From Phaeodactylibacter sp. (lineage in GTDB: Bacteria; Bacteroidota; Bacteroidia; Chitinophagales; Saprospiraceae): DNA of 64,000 nucleotides. The notes below the pieces were generated by a model. That model ran no database searches. It was given only the letters and a program-made list of their open reading frames with translations, and had not been told where the DNA came from. This document shows, piece after piece, positions 17,664 to 26,765 of this stretch (its first letter is position 1; every line of letters starts with the position of its first letter). Position numbers and translations under genes: made by a program. The stretch spans positions 62,001 through 126,000 of the forward strand of contig NZ_JALEGS010000035.1 of NCBI RefSeq assembly GCF_022763345.1, given 5' to 3'.

Positions 17664-20600
17664 TTACTCTTTAATTACCTTCTGCCGACCGATTACCTCC
17701 TGTCCGCTGACCACTTCCAGGACATAAATACCTGAAGGAAGCTCTGCTATGGATAGCTGTGGTGTCAGGGGCTGTACTTTCACCAATTGCCCGACTGCAG
17801 AGTGAATCCGGATTTCATAGCCATCTCCCAGCGCCTCCAGGCCACGAATGTTGAGCTGCCCGGTGGTGGGGTTGGGGAATACCGTGAAGTCCTGTGCGGC
17901 AACATCGCTGGTGCTGGTCAGATTGGCATCCACATAAATGGAATGGGTATGTCTGGCATCACAAGTCTCGTGCACATTCATGTTGATTAGGCGAACGTTG
18001 ATATCATGCCAGCCTGCTTCAGAGTAGGAAGTCACTGGCGCGTCATGAACTGCAATTTCACCATTGCCGAATTCCCAAACCCAATGAGTAACCTCAGGGG
18101 TAATACCGTGCAGCTCCACCTCTTGACCAACCGCTACTGTATCAGGTGCCGAGATTTCTGGCACGAGCTTATTGGAATAGATCGCAGTCTGTATTGTTTC
18201 GCAACCTTCAGCGTTGCAGATCGTCAAGGTTATCTGCTTGATACCATTGTGCTCAAAGGTATGCTCCGGATTGGCTGCTGTAGAGGTGTGCCCATCTCCA
18301 AAGTCCCAGCTCCAACTGTCGATATTAGAGGAGGTATTCACACCGAATGAGCGTACACCATCGCACATTTCTGCATTAGCTGTTGTAATCTGAGACCCGG
18401 CAAAATTCAATGTGCCCTGGCAGGTGTAGTCGATCTGGAAGCCGCTCTCGTTCTCGAAAAAGTCTGTATTCTCCACAATGGTAATCACCGTGCCGCTGGA
18501 GGTGATGGGCTCCGGCAGCTCATTGCCCGTGAAGTAGCTCAGCAACGGCGCATCGGTATCCGCACCATCAAAAACAGCTACCCCGTCGAACCCATTCTCA
18601 TAATTGAAAGCCACAAACTCTAAAGTGATAGGGCCGACCGGACTAATGATCGTCGTTATCCCCGTATTGTTGTCCACGTAATTGCTGTCCGGCCCACCTG
18701 AATCATATAGGCTTCCGAAACAGCCTGTAATCACCTGCTGACCGTTCACCGGCATATTTTCAATCAAGCAACTGCTATCGATCGTGACACTGATGTCCTG
18801 CACGATGGTATTGCAGCCTTCTGCATTGCAGGCAGTGAGCGTTACGGTATATGTTCCGCTCTCTGGGTAGAAATAGACAGGATTTTGTTCATTTGAGACG
18901 CCGCCATCACCAAACTCCCAGAACCAGGAAGTGGGGATTTGCAGGCTTTCGTCAATAAACACGATGGGCTCATTGGCACAAACCAGCGTATCGGCTATTG
19001 AAAACTGGGGTTTAGGCCGCTGCGTTGGCACAGCGTCGCAGATAAAGGTGGCAACAAAACCACTCAAGTTTACAAAGTGATCGGTATACTCCTGCACAGT
19101 GAGTACGCCAGAGGCGGCCGTTAAAGTTTGCCCTTGCAATTCATTGCCAGTGAATGAACCCAGCAGGGTGCCTGTACCAGGATAGCCATCGTACACAAAC
19201 ACAAAATCTGCGTGCTCCTGGTAATTGAATTCGCTAAAGGTGATGCTTACGGAAGAGGCTCCGGGTGGCGCAATGGTAACACCAGCCAGGTTGCCTTCCT
19301 GGTAAGGCCCATTGGGTCCGCCAGAGTCGTACAGATTGCCGGAGCAGACCGTGACGGTCTCAAAGCCGTGCGGTTCTGCTGGTATGTTTTGGGAAAAGCA
19401 ATCAAGTTCTACGTCAATAAAACCAACAAGCGTGACGACATCACAACCCAGCGCATTGCAGGCTTCCAGCGTGATCGTATAGGTTCCGCTTTCGATGTAA
19501 GTATGCACCGGGTTTTGTTCGGTAGAAGTCGTGCCATCACCAAAGTCCCAGGTCCAGCTCGTGGGCTGATTCGTACTGACATCCGTAAACTGCACCGGCA
19601 GCGCGCCGCAAATGAAAGATGGGGCTTCAATACCAGCAGTCACCGGAGCAATGACAAAGAGCGTCACATTGATGGGCACCAGGGGCTGAAGCGGGTCATT
19701 GGTCTCCAACTCGTACACCAGGTTGTAAACACCGGTGGCTAGGCCCGTGGCGTCCAGGTTAATCTGTAGCGCAGTGCTCTCGTTGACCGCTACGGTACCG
19801 CTTGTGGGCGAAATATCAGTGAAGTCAGCCGAAGCCGGGCTGCCAAGTGGAACCAGTTCCTGCAGTAAGCCGTCCCCAATGAAGGTACCGGAGGCTACTT
19901 CCTGCCCGGAAATCAGGTCAACCACGCTGTAATTAGGCAGTGCACCATCTCCCCAGCTATCCAGGAGCTGAAGCGTGTAGGACTCATCCGCAGATAGCCC
20001 GGACAGTTCTACGCTGTACGCAGTATTCGACTGATATACGATGCCTTCAGAATTTTGAACGGTGTTGTTTCCACTGTCCATGAGGACCCAGGAAAACTCC
20101 TCGCCCCAGTTGTCGGTGGTGAAGTTGAATACAAAACCGGTATTGCCGGACTGTGTATTGATCGTAAAATCAAGGGGCGCTTCTCCAACGTTCCCTACAT
20201 CTACGGTCAAAGTGGTATCCTGCCCCTCAATCAGCTCAACAGTGAACGCAGTAGGGTTGACGGTCAGGCTGGGAGCAGCTATGCCGGTGCCGGTAAGGTT
20301 AACCAGGAGGTCATCTCCGGCATTATTGACAAGCGTCAGGGTTTCGGTTAAAGCACCCAGCTCGCCCGGCGTGAAGGAAACGCTGATGGTCTGTGCTGCA
20401 AATGGGGCCAGGGTAAGGCTGTTAGGGCTTGCTACTTCAAAGCCGGCCAGGGCAGCCTCTAACCCAATTACTTCAGTGGGGGCGGTACCCGTATTCTCTA
20501 AAGTAAAGCTCAGGGTGGCAGTAGCGCCTATCTGCACTTCCCCGAAGTCGAGGTCATTGGTGGAAATACTCAGCTCCGGCGTCCCATTTACAATCAGCGT

Positions 20601-22544
20601 CACCGGGATGGTCACCACTGGCTGATCCGGATCATTGCTGTTGATGATGATCGAACCGTCGTAGGTGCCGTCCACCAGTTCCGAAGCATCAAAAGTAACG
20701 GTTACGGCTTCACAGTCCCCGGCAGGAAGCGAACTGCTGCCTGCATCCGTTAAAAGCCAGGTTGGTGCCCCACCGGGACCGCTGAGGGGCAGGGGTAGGA
20801 TATACAACTGGTCGATGATAAACTCAAAGAATCCGGAAAAAAGTTCCTCTCCTGTCCCTAAATCGGTAAGCGTGAAAATTTCAAAAACGGAAGTCCCTTC
20901 CGGCACGCCGGTAATCCAAAAGTAATACTCCGTATCCGGCTCCAGCCCGTTGATGATCTCTGTGTAGGTGGAGTTGGCAGCGTAGGTTTGGCTGTTCTCC
21001 GCAATGACTTCAAAGTCCTGATTGAAAACCTGCCAGTTAAAGCCCGCGCCCTGATCAGAGGTCGTGAAGTCAAAGCGGTAACCGGTTTGGTTCATCTCAT
21101 CCTGACTGCTAATCGTGGCAAGCAAATCTCCCTGCCCAATATTGCACAGGTTGAGTGTTGCCGTAGTAGTGGTGCCGGCATCGAGTTCGATTGAAAAGCT
21201 ATCCGGGTCAAAGGTAAGCGCCGGCGGCTCCTGAACGGTGATTTCAAGGGGAACGCTGGTGTTCGAGCCATTACAGTTCGTTACGGTCAGGACAACGCTG
21301 TAGGTGCCGGCTTCCGGGTAAACATAACTCGGGTTTTGCTCATTTGAGGAATTCCCATCCCCGAAGTCCCAGGACCATGCACCAGGGTTTTCGGTACTGC
21401 TGTCTGTAAACTGAATGGCCGTACCGAACGGTACATCCGTGGCATTAGCGGTAAAGGACGCGACAGGCGGGTTGGCGATACCATTGGCTTCCCAGATCAT
21501 AGCAAAACCCGGGAAGTTGTCCTGGTGATCAGCAAAAAAGAACAGCGCAAGTGCTTGGGTCTGAAAAGTAATGGGCTGCCCGTTGTTGGGCAGATTGTCG
21601 CCTAAGTAGGTAGCCAGTGGCGTGTAGGTGCTGTTGTTCACCGCAAATAGTGATAATTGATCATTATTGGTGGCAGCAGCGCCTAAATCGAAAGCCGTAA
21701 AAGTGACCGTGATGCTCGTTGCCCCCGGAGGTGCAATCAGGAACTGCCCGTTGCTGCCCTCAGTGTAGTTGCCATCGGGGCCGCCATCGTCGTACAAAAC
21801 GCCATTGCAAAGCGTAGTGGTTTCCAATCCATGAGTGGGCATATTGATGCCATTGGTGCAGGCAAAGCTTGCCGGGTCGAAGGTGATCGCCTGACTGGCA
21901 GAGAAGGTATCGCAGCCGTTTTCATTACAAACCTCCAGCTGCACATCGTAGGTGCCGGGCTCATCGTAGGTGTGGACTGGGTTTTGCTCTGTTGAAGTGT
22001 TGCCATCCCCAAAATCCCATGCCCAGCTGGTTGGGAAAAAGGTAGAGGCATCCGAAAAGGCGACGGTGCCGGTACAGCTCAGGGTAGGGAAGGCCGCTGC
22101 TGCCACAGGAGGCTCCGTAAAATCGATGCAATCGAAATTCATGGCAAACCCTGCGCCGGTAATGGTGAAATCACTGGTGAATACCAGCAGGCAGCTGGTG
22201 CCCGAAAGCAATATAGGGTTACCGTTGTTGGGTAGATTCAAACCAGTATAGGTGCCCACCAAAGGGCTGTTTATCGAAGAGCCATCGTAGATGGTAAGAA
22301 AGTCAAAGTGATCCTCCACATCAAATTGAGTAAAAGTAAGGGATAGCGCCTCACCGGAGGTTCCATTGATGTAAATGTAGGCTTCATTATCATCGGTGTA
22401 AGGCGCATCGGGCCCACCGAAGTCGTAGAGAATGCCATTGCAATCATTGATTTCCAGATCTCCGAATTCAGGAGCATTGTAGGAAGTTTGTGCGCGTAAG
22501 GCGAAGGAGGATAAAAGTACTGTAAGAAGGTAGAGGTATTTCAT
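17664..22544 (-). CDS. Giant secreted PKD/CUB-like protein with T9SS sorting domain
   Basis: Surface or extracellular protein of 1626 residues. Start chosen at ATG 22544, which gives a clean signal peptide (MKYLYLLTVLLSSFALRAQ). Domains alternate: four CUB-like modules each starting with a C.G.LYD.GGP pattern, six PKD-type modules with WxFGDG cores (WDFGDGNTSTEQNP and variants), a pair of immunoglobulin-like ASPM/choice-of-anchor D segments, and a C-terminal T9SS type A signal (FTVFPNPTTGQLNIRG). No catalytic motif is seen, so the likely role is adhesion or carbohydrate/matrix binding rather than enzymatic. It is a single-gene transcript with its own terminator. GC content matches the neighbours. 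Confidence 0.88.
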   Translation of the reverse strand: MKYLYLLTVLLSSFALRAQTSYNAPEFGDLEINDCNGILYDFGGPDAPYTDDNEAYIYINGTSGEALSLTFTQFDVEDHFDFLTIYDGSSINSPLVGTYTGLNLPNNGNPILLSGTSCLLVFTSDFTITGAGFAMNFDCIDFTEPPVAAAAFPTLSCTGTVAFSDASTFFPTSWAWDFGDGNTSTEQNPVHTYDEPGTYDVQLEVCNENGCDTFSASQAITFDPASFACTNGINMPTHGLETTTLCNGVLYDDGGPDGNYTEGSNGQFLIAPPGATSITVTFTAFDLGAAATNNDQLSLFAVNNSTYTPLATYLGDNLPNNGQPITFQTQALALFFFADHQDNFPGFAMIWEANGIANPPVASFTANATDVPFGTAIQFTDSSTENPGAWSWDFGDGNSSNEQNPSYVYPEAGTYSVVLTVTNCNGSNTSVPLEITVQEPPALTFDPDSFSIELDAGTTTTATLNLCNIGQGDLLATISSQDEMNQTGYRFDFTTSDQGAGFNWQVFNQDFEVIAENSQTYAANSTYTEIINGLEPDTEYYFWITGVPEGTSVFEIFTLTDLGTGEELFSGFFEFIIDQLYILPLPLSGPGGAPTWLLTDAGSSSLPAGDCEAVTVTFDASELVDGTYDGSIIINSNDPDQPVVTIPVTLIVNGTPELSISTNDLDFGEVQIGATATLSFTLENTGTAPTEVIGLEAALAGFEVASPNSLTLAPFAAQTISVSFTPGELGALTETLTLVNNAGDDLLVNLTGTGIAAPSLTVNPTAFTVELIEGQDTTLTVDVGNVGEAPLDFTINTQSGNTGFVFNFTTDNWGEEFSWVLMDSGNNTVQNSEGIVYQSNTAYSVELSGLSADESYTLQLLDSWGDGALPNYSVVDLISGQEVASGTFIGDGLLQELVPLGSPASADFTDISPTSGTVAVNESTALQINLDATGLATGVYNLVYELETNDPLQPLVPINVTLFVIAPVTAGIEAPSFICGALPVQFTDVSTNQPTSWTWDFGDGTTSTEQNPVHTYIESGTYTITLEACNALGCDVVTLVGFIDVELDCFSQNIPAEPHGFETVTVCSGNLYDSGGPNGPYQEGNLAGVTIAPPGASSVSITFSEFNYQEHADFVFVYDGYPGTGTLLGSFTGNELQGQTLTAASGVLTVQEYTDHFVNLSGFVATFICDAVPTQRPKPQFSIADTLVCANEPIVFIDESLQIPTSWFWEFGDGGVSNEQNPVYFYPESGTYTVTLTACNAEGCNTIVQDISVTIDSSCLIENMPVNGQQVITGCFGSLYDSGGPDSNYVDNNTGITTIISPVGPITLEFVAFNYENGFDGVAVFDGADTDAPLLSYFTGNELPEPITSSGTVITIVENTDFFENESGFQIDYTCQGTLNFAGSQITTANAEMCDGVRSFGVNTSSNIDSWSWDFGDGHTSTAANPEHTFEHNGIKQITLTICNAEGCETIQTAIYSNKLVPEISAPDTVAVGQEVELHGITPEVTHWVWEFGNGEIAVHDAPVTSYSEAGWHDINVRLINMNVHETCDARHTHSIYVDANLTSTSDVAAQDFTVFPNPTTGQLNIRGLEALGDGYEIRIHSAVGQLVKVQPLTPQLSIAELPSGIYVLEVVSGQEVIGRQKVIKE

Positions 22545-22699
22545 GCCAGGGTCTGTTGAAAGATTACTAATGTATTTTGTGCCAAATTTCAAAAGGGATG
22601 CTTAATATTAGCAAGTAGGTAACGAGCCAAAGCATTATTGGTTCTTAAAGGGGCTGGAATTACGTCTTACTGCCCAATCGTTGACAAAAACACAGGATC

Positions 22700-22966
22700 A
22701 TGACAGACAAAATGGACTACGCTCAGTGGACTTTGGAAGCCCTGCATGCAGAGGAAAACAAGCTGAAAAGACAAAACCTCACAGGCAATATATTTATCGG
22801 CTTCTTAGCTGGTGTAATGATCTACGGACTGGTGAAGAATGGCTTTGGCTTGCTCTACACGGCTATCCCTCTGCTCATCATCGCCGTTTTGGCGAAAAGC
22901 GGGCAAAGCATTCAGGCGCGTTTGAAGGTAGTGCGGGCGGAGATGGCAGGCCGGGATGGTGCTTAG
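22700..22966 (+). CDS. Small membrane protein of unknown function
   Basis: 88 residues: a charged N-terminal helix (about 1-30), two transmembrane helices (about 31-48 and 51-66) and a basic tail. It resembles no family I can name. It is divergent from the PKD gene and followed by a strong hairpin shared with the convergent symporter gene. The overlapping longer frame from 22681 has no supporting features and was rejected. Confidence 0.6.
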   Translation: MTDKMDYAQWTLEALHAEENKLKRQNLTGNIFIGFLAGVMIYGLVKNGFGLLYTAIPLLIIAVLAKSGQSIQARLKVVRAEMAGRDGA

Positions 22967-22991
22967 CAGCCTTGTTGGGGCTTTCTCATTT

Positions 22992-23062
22992 AACACATAG
23001 GCACATAGCACGCATAGGCGTACATCAAACTATGTGCCCTATGTGCTATGTGCCTATGTGTT
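22992..23062. terminator. Long hairpin built of CTATGTG repeats between convergent genes
   Basis: Perfect 20-bp arms (22992-23011 and 23043-23062) extended by five more pairs after a 2-base bulge. Each arm is a short tandem array of CACATAG / CTATGTG. It lies between the stops of two convergent genes and can act as a bidirectional terminator, although it lacks classic T tracts. Confidence 0.6.
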
Positions 23063-23071
23063 TCCCCAAAC

Positions 23072-24619
23072 CTAATGAAACACCACATGCAACACCACCA
23101 AAGACCCCAGCAACCCCCAGCCAATCAACCGAATGCGGCGCGAGCCGGGGTGCAGCAAGTCCCTCCAGGCGCGCCAGCCGCCCCTCCAGCTACCCAGGCT
23201 AAGCAAGGCAAAAGCAATAACGATCACCCAACCCGCCCGCACGAAGTAGTTCATCTCCGGAAAGAAGTACTGGAAGACAAGGTGGAGCGGAATCGTGCTC
23301 AAAAAGGCAATCAACGCAAACCGGTGGCTGGGCAACAGCAGGAAAACCGCTCCGCAGATGAGCACCACGATGCCACAGTTGATGTAGTAGCGCAGCTCAT
23401 TCAGGGTGTGGGTGAAGGCCGCCTGTGGATTTTCAAACTTGACGTAGAGCAGCACCAGCCCCATCATTACACCGGTGAATAACGTGACAAGGATGACGCG
23501 CCGGCCGGCATTGACTACTTCCAAATCGGTCGCGTCTTTCCTGATGTAAGTCTTGTAGATATCGATCGACCAGAGCGTGGCGAGTGAATTGAACGTAGAG
23601 TCCACCGTGCTCATGAGGGAGGCAAAGAGGGCACAAAGGATGATGCCTTTTACGCCCACCGGCAGGTAAGTTTTCACCAAATAAGGGAAGGCCAGGTCAG
23701 GCTCTGCCAGGCCATTCTCCCCCAGTATGCCTACCAGGGCGATCCCCGGGATAACGATCAGTACCGCCATCAAGTACTTGGTCAGCCCGCCCACCATAAG
23801 GCCGATCTGGGCTTGCTTTAGGTTTTTGGCGGCCAGGGACCGCTGCATGACGGTTTGATTAGCGCACCAGTAGTTGATGTTGAGCAGGAAGAGGCCGAAG
23901 ATGTGTGTCCAGGGCAGCTTCTCATGATTGGCAGGGAGGTGGAGGTGCATCAGCCCCGGTGTTTTGACGTAGAGCTGCCGCCAGCCGCCCAGGTGATGGA
24001 TGGCCACGAAGAGCACCACAAAGCCGCCCAGCAGCAGTATGGTAAATTGAATGATGTCGGTTTTGACTACCGCGTTCAGCCCACCCAGATAAGTGTAAGT
24101 GGCGGAGAAAATGCCCAGCCCAATGACCAGTATCGCAATCCGCGTGATGCGGTCCGGATGCAGGTAACTCATGTACTCCGCAAAGACCAAATCTGCCGCG
24201 TACGCCCCCCAAAACAGCGCCGCCCCCAGCGTGATGGTGGAAAACAGCGCAATATTCGCCCCGGTATAGAACAGCGCCACCCGCTCCCCCAACCGTTTTT
24301 TGATGAACTGCGTGATGGTGACCACCCGCTCGCTCAGGTACATGGGCACAAAGATGAAGGCCGCCATGAGAATGCCCTGTATGGCGTTGATCTCCAAGCT
24401 TGCCTGCGCCAGCCCATAGAGGTAAGCCGAGCCCATCATGCCCAAAAACTGGTAGCCGTTGATGTTGGTGGCAATGGTAGAGAGGGCAACGGATGGCCAG
24501 CGCAAATTGCGGTTGCTGAGGAAGTACTCCTCCGTGGTAACATCTGCCCCGGTGCGGCCGCTGAGCGCTGCCAGGAAAATGAGAGTGAAATAGGCCAGGA
24601 CGATTAGGAGGTCGGTCAC
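23072..24619 (-). CDS. Sodium/solute symporter (SSS family)
   Basis: Inner-membrane transporter using the sodium gradient to import a solute such as a sugar. About 515 residues from GTG 24619; an ATG at 24697 would add 26 residues unlike the family. Some 13-14 hydrophobic helices are visible. Family features include an early VTDLLIVLAYFTLIF helix, the EEYFLSNRNLRWP loop, a YTYLGGLNAVVKTD segment (sodium-symporter signature region) and WCANQTVMQRSLAAK. The GTG start is supported by a second, decayed copy of this 5' end at 25793-25870, which matches up to a few bases before the GTG. The substrate is not clear. Confidence 0.85.
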   Translation of the reverse strand: MTDLLIVLAYFTLIFLAALSGRTGADVTTEEYFLSNRNLRWPSVALSTIATNINGYQFLGMMGSAYLYGLAQASLEINAIQGILMAAFIFVPMYLSERVVTITQFIKKRLGERVALFYTGANIALFSTITLGAALFWGAYAADLVFAEYMSYLHPDRITRIAILVIGLGIFSATYTYLGGLNAVVKTDIIQFTILLLGGFVVLFVAIHHLGGWRQLYVKTPGLMHLHLPANHEKLPWTHIFGLFLLNINYWCANQTVMQRSLAAKNLKQAQIGLMVGGLTKYLMAVLIVIPGIALVGILGENGLAEPDLAFPYLVKTYLPVGVKGIILCALFASLMSTVDSTFNSLATLWSIDIYKTYIRKDATDLEVVNAGRRVILVTLFTGVMMGLVLLYVKFENPQAAFTHTLNELRYYINCGIVVLICGAVFLLLPSHRFALIAFLSTIPLHLVFQYFFPEMNYFVRAGWVIVIAFALLSLGSWRGGWRAWRDLLHPGSRRIRLIGWGLLGSLVVLHVVFH

Positions 24620-25008
24620 GGGGGCGTAGTTGTTACTTTTATTTAGGTTCTGTTTTTTCAGATATACTCGGAACGGAGAGGTTTGGGCGTAATGCACAAA
24701 CCCGACGCACGAGTATGCCGGTACGCACAGGTATGCCGACCCGCCTGCCTAAGCATGTCGGGCAGGCACGAAGTCATGGTTGGTCCCAAACTACTTCGTC
24801 GTCGGTATAACCAGCTGTGTAAAGAAAAGTGGATTTTCTTTACACAGCCCATCTCAAATGTAAAGATTTCTGTTCTTTCTTTACATAAAACGAGAAAGTC
24901 GGCACTTCTACCGCACCTTGTCTAAAGGATGTAACATATTTAGCTTCCAGACAGGATACGAGGTTCAGGTCTTCCTTGTTTATTCCACAGATTCGCTATA
25001 TTTACTAC
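24620..25008. other. Repeat-rich gene-free stretch between symporter and KilA-N gene
   Basis: No gene is seen. It holds a direct repeat GTATGCCG (24713 and 24731), a GC hairpin GCCTGCC/GGCAGGC (24743-24767), a long AT-rich palindrome (24814-24848) and further TTCTTTACA copies near 24886. A TATATTTA -7-like box just before 25009 suggests the KilA-N promoter. Confidence 0.5.
24814..24848. repeat. Perfect 15-bp inverted repeat upstream of KilA-N gene
   Basis: GCTGTGTAAAGAAAA and TTTTCTTTACACAGC flank a 5-base spacer. Similar half-sites (TGTAAAG near 24859, TTCTTTACA near 24886) follow towards the KilA-N gene, so a repressor-type binding region is possible. Confidence 0.6.
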
Positions 25009-25722
25009 ATGAGCGACATCACCATATTCGACTACGAAGGCCAGGATATCAGCTTCGAGTTTGCTGATGGCAATCAAATGGTTAACGCCACGCAGATGGC
25101 AAGACCGTTTGGAAAGCCAGTCGGGAACTTCCTGCGCCTTAAAGAAACAAAGCAGTACATTCAGCTGCTGGAGGAGCGATATTCAGATGTGAATATCGGT
25201 CAAAAACGCGAAGTGTTACGGGTTGTCAAGGGCGGGGATGTTACCGAAGGGCTCCAAGGCACTTGGATGGATGAAAAGCTCGCTCTCAAATTTGCCTCTT
25301 GGCTTAGTCCCAGATTTGAGCTTTGGGTCTATGACCGCATTCAGGAATTACTGACTCGTGGTGAGACGCGGCTACAGGATATTCCCCCTTCCGGCTTCGC
25401 AGCAACGCTTAGATTACTGGCTGAGCAGTGGGAAAAACAAGAACAAATCAACGAAGAAGTGCGTGATGAGCTGGATCAAACTGCTGAGCGGCTCGATCAG
25501 TTGGAGGCGAAGATTGTCAGCGTCGATGATCATTACTACACAATAGCCGGCTATTGCAACCTGCATAAAATCCCTTGCCCGTTACATCAGGCTAAGGCTT
25601 GGGGAAAAACAGCCACGGCTGTAAGCCGCCAGAAAAACATCCCTACCGGTACTGCTCATGATGAACGCTATGGTAAAGTCAGGACCTACCATGAAGAAAT
25701 TCTCAAGGCGGTGATCGATTGA
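25009..25722 (+). CDS. KilA-N domain protein
   Basis: A 237-residue DNA-binding protein of the KilA-N family, found mostly in phages and mobile elements. Residues about 1-110 form the KilA-N domain (NQMVNATQMARPFGKPVGNF, then WMDEKLALKFASWLSPRFELWV). A coiled coil follows at about 140-170, and then a C-terminal domain (YYTIAGYCNLHKI, KVRTYHEEIL) seen in Bacteroidota KilA-N proteins. ATG 25009 is preferred over a TTG at 24976. It stands alone, flanked by repeats on one side and by a copy of the symporter 5' end on the other, which suggests arrival by insertion. Confidence 0.88.
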   Translation: MSDITIFDYEGQDISFEFADGNQMVNATQMARPFGKPVGNFLRLKETKQYIQLLEERYSDVNIGQKREVLRVVKGGDVTEGLQGTWMDEKLALKFASWLSPRFELWVYDRIQELLTRGETRLQDIPPSGFAATLRLLAEQWEKQEQINEEVRDELDQTAERLDQLEAKIVSVDDHYYTIAGYCNLHKIPCPLHQAKAWGKTATAVSRQKNIPTGTAHDERYGKVRTYHEEILKAVID

Positions 25723-25782
25723 GGTACCTTGCCATTTAATTACAATACTACAATAATTCGCGCAATAGCTTATTATCCAAAC

Positions 25783-25870
25783 TCACCCCCGCGCCCCGGT
25801 GCGGCCGCTTAGCGCCGCCAGGAAAATGAGGGTGAAGTAGGTCAGGACGATTAGGAGGTCGGTCACGGGG
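25783..25870 (-). pseudogene. Fragment of a second symporter gene 5' end
   Basis: Bases 25793-25870 match 24546-24623 (the first 25 codons of the symporter gene) with about 5 mismatches in 78. The remnant still reads VTDLLIVLTYFTLIFLAAL from a GTG at 25866, then breaks after SGRTGA into RG and a stop at 25783. It ends 8 bases before the PIN toxin stop codon. It is either the scar of a lost tandem paralogue or a duplication made when the KilA-N segment arrived. Confidence 0.85.
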
Positions 25871-25878
25871 AAAGATTG

Positions 25879-26295
25879 CTAGGGTCGGTAGTTTTCTAAA
25901 TATTCACTCGGAGTAACAATCTTAGTTTCTCTAAAACTATCAATATAAAAGTGTTTTGTATTTCCTGTGATAATAAAGTCGGCATCTACTGTTTCCGCTA
26001 GTTCTAAAAACTTGTTGTCGTTTTTATCTTGCAAGATATTTATCTCTACGTCGGGTTGCTTGACAATAGCTAAATCCGCGATAATTGCAATTATGAAGTC
26101 TGAGTTAGCCTTGAAATCCTTAAACTTAGCAAACTTATCGCGAGACAACACCTCAACATATTCTTCCAGCACAAGATCAGAAATACAGATTTTCACTTTA
26201 TGCTCAAGCACGATATCAAATAGAATCTCCCATGGCGGTCCTTTAGAAATCAATGCAGAGACAATGACGTTTGTATCAAGAATTACTTTTTGCAT
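25879..26295 (-). CDS. PIN-domain toxin (COG1569 type)
   Basis: A 138-residue putative ribonuclease toxin. PIN motifs: LDTNVIVSALI with the first Asp, EEYVEVLS, then QDKNDNKFLELAE, and FIITGNTKHF at the position of the last acidic loop, where this family often has Asn. Its start overlaps the end of the antitoxin gene by 20 bases, the usual toxin-antitoxin coupling. Cellular RNA target unknown. Confidence 0.85.
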   Translation of the reverse strand: MQKVILDTNVIVSALISKGPPWEILFDIVLEHKVKICISDLVLEEYVEVLSRDKFAKFKDFKANSDFIIAIIADLAIVKQPDVEINILQDKNDNKFLELAETVDADFIITGNTKHFYIDSFRETKIVTPSEYLENYRP

Positions 26296-26509
26296 TTCTT
26301 ACGGCGTCAATTTCTGCATTAATTTCGTCAATAGTCAAATCAGATAGTCCAGCTTTTTTCGCTAGCTCAAGACTTTTCAACATTCCTTCTTTTGCAAGCT
26401 TAGCTTTGATTTTTTGTACCAAATCTTCATAGTCTATTTGCTTTGCTTTGGGCTCTAGTCCCAAATCCACGAAATCCTGATCTTCAATATTTAAGGTTAC
26501 TGTTTTCAT
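26276..26509 (-). CDS. Antitoxin of the PIN toxin
   Basis: A 77-residue protein starting MKTVTLNIEDQDF at ATG 26509. The N-terminal strand is followed by a helical, charged C-terminal half with the family-like KAGLSDLTIDEINAEIDAVR. It is upstream of and overlapping the toxin. It probably binds the toxin and its own promoter. An upstream in-frame extension to 26605 has no support. Confidence 0.75.
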   Translation of the reverse strand: MKTVTLNIEDQDFVDLGLEPKAKQIDYEDLVQKIKAKLAKEGMLKSLELAKKAGLSDLTIDEINAEIDAVRNAKSNS

Positions 26510-26765
26510 GGCTACTGCTTTTTTATTTCTAAATAGGATGTTTATAAACAGGGTTCCGAAATCGTAATCCTTGTTGAATATATGAATAAACGTGGCGCTA
26601 GACAATCTAGTTCCAGTATTCTACCCTATAACACCATTGAATATCGATTGTCATCGTGCCGTTTTAACATCATACTCTATGTAAAAAATCAATGTAAAGC
26701 TTTTTGAGTTTTCTATGCAGATTCGAAAATCACCCCGCTGTTCGTAGCTTCCAGCCACGGTCAAC

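Noticed and set aside
23048..24607. Plus-strand frames of 144 and 250 residues opposite the symporter gene
   Set aside because: Antisense to a clear membrane transporter; rich in Arg, His, Gln and without domain features.
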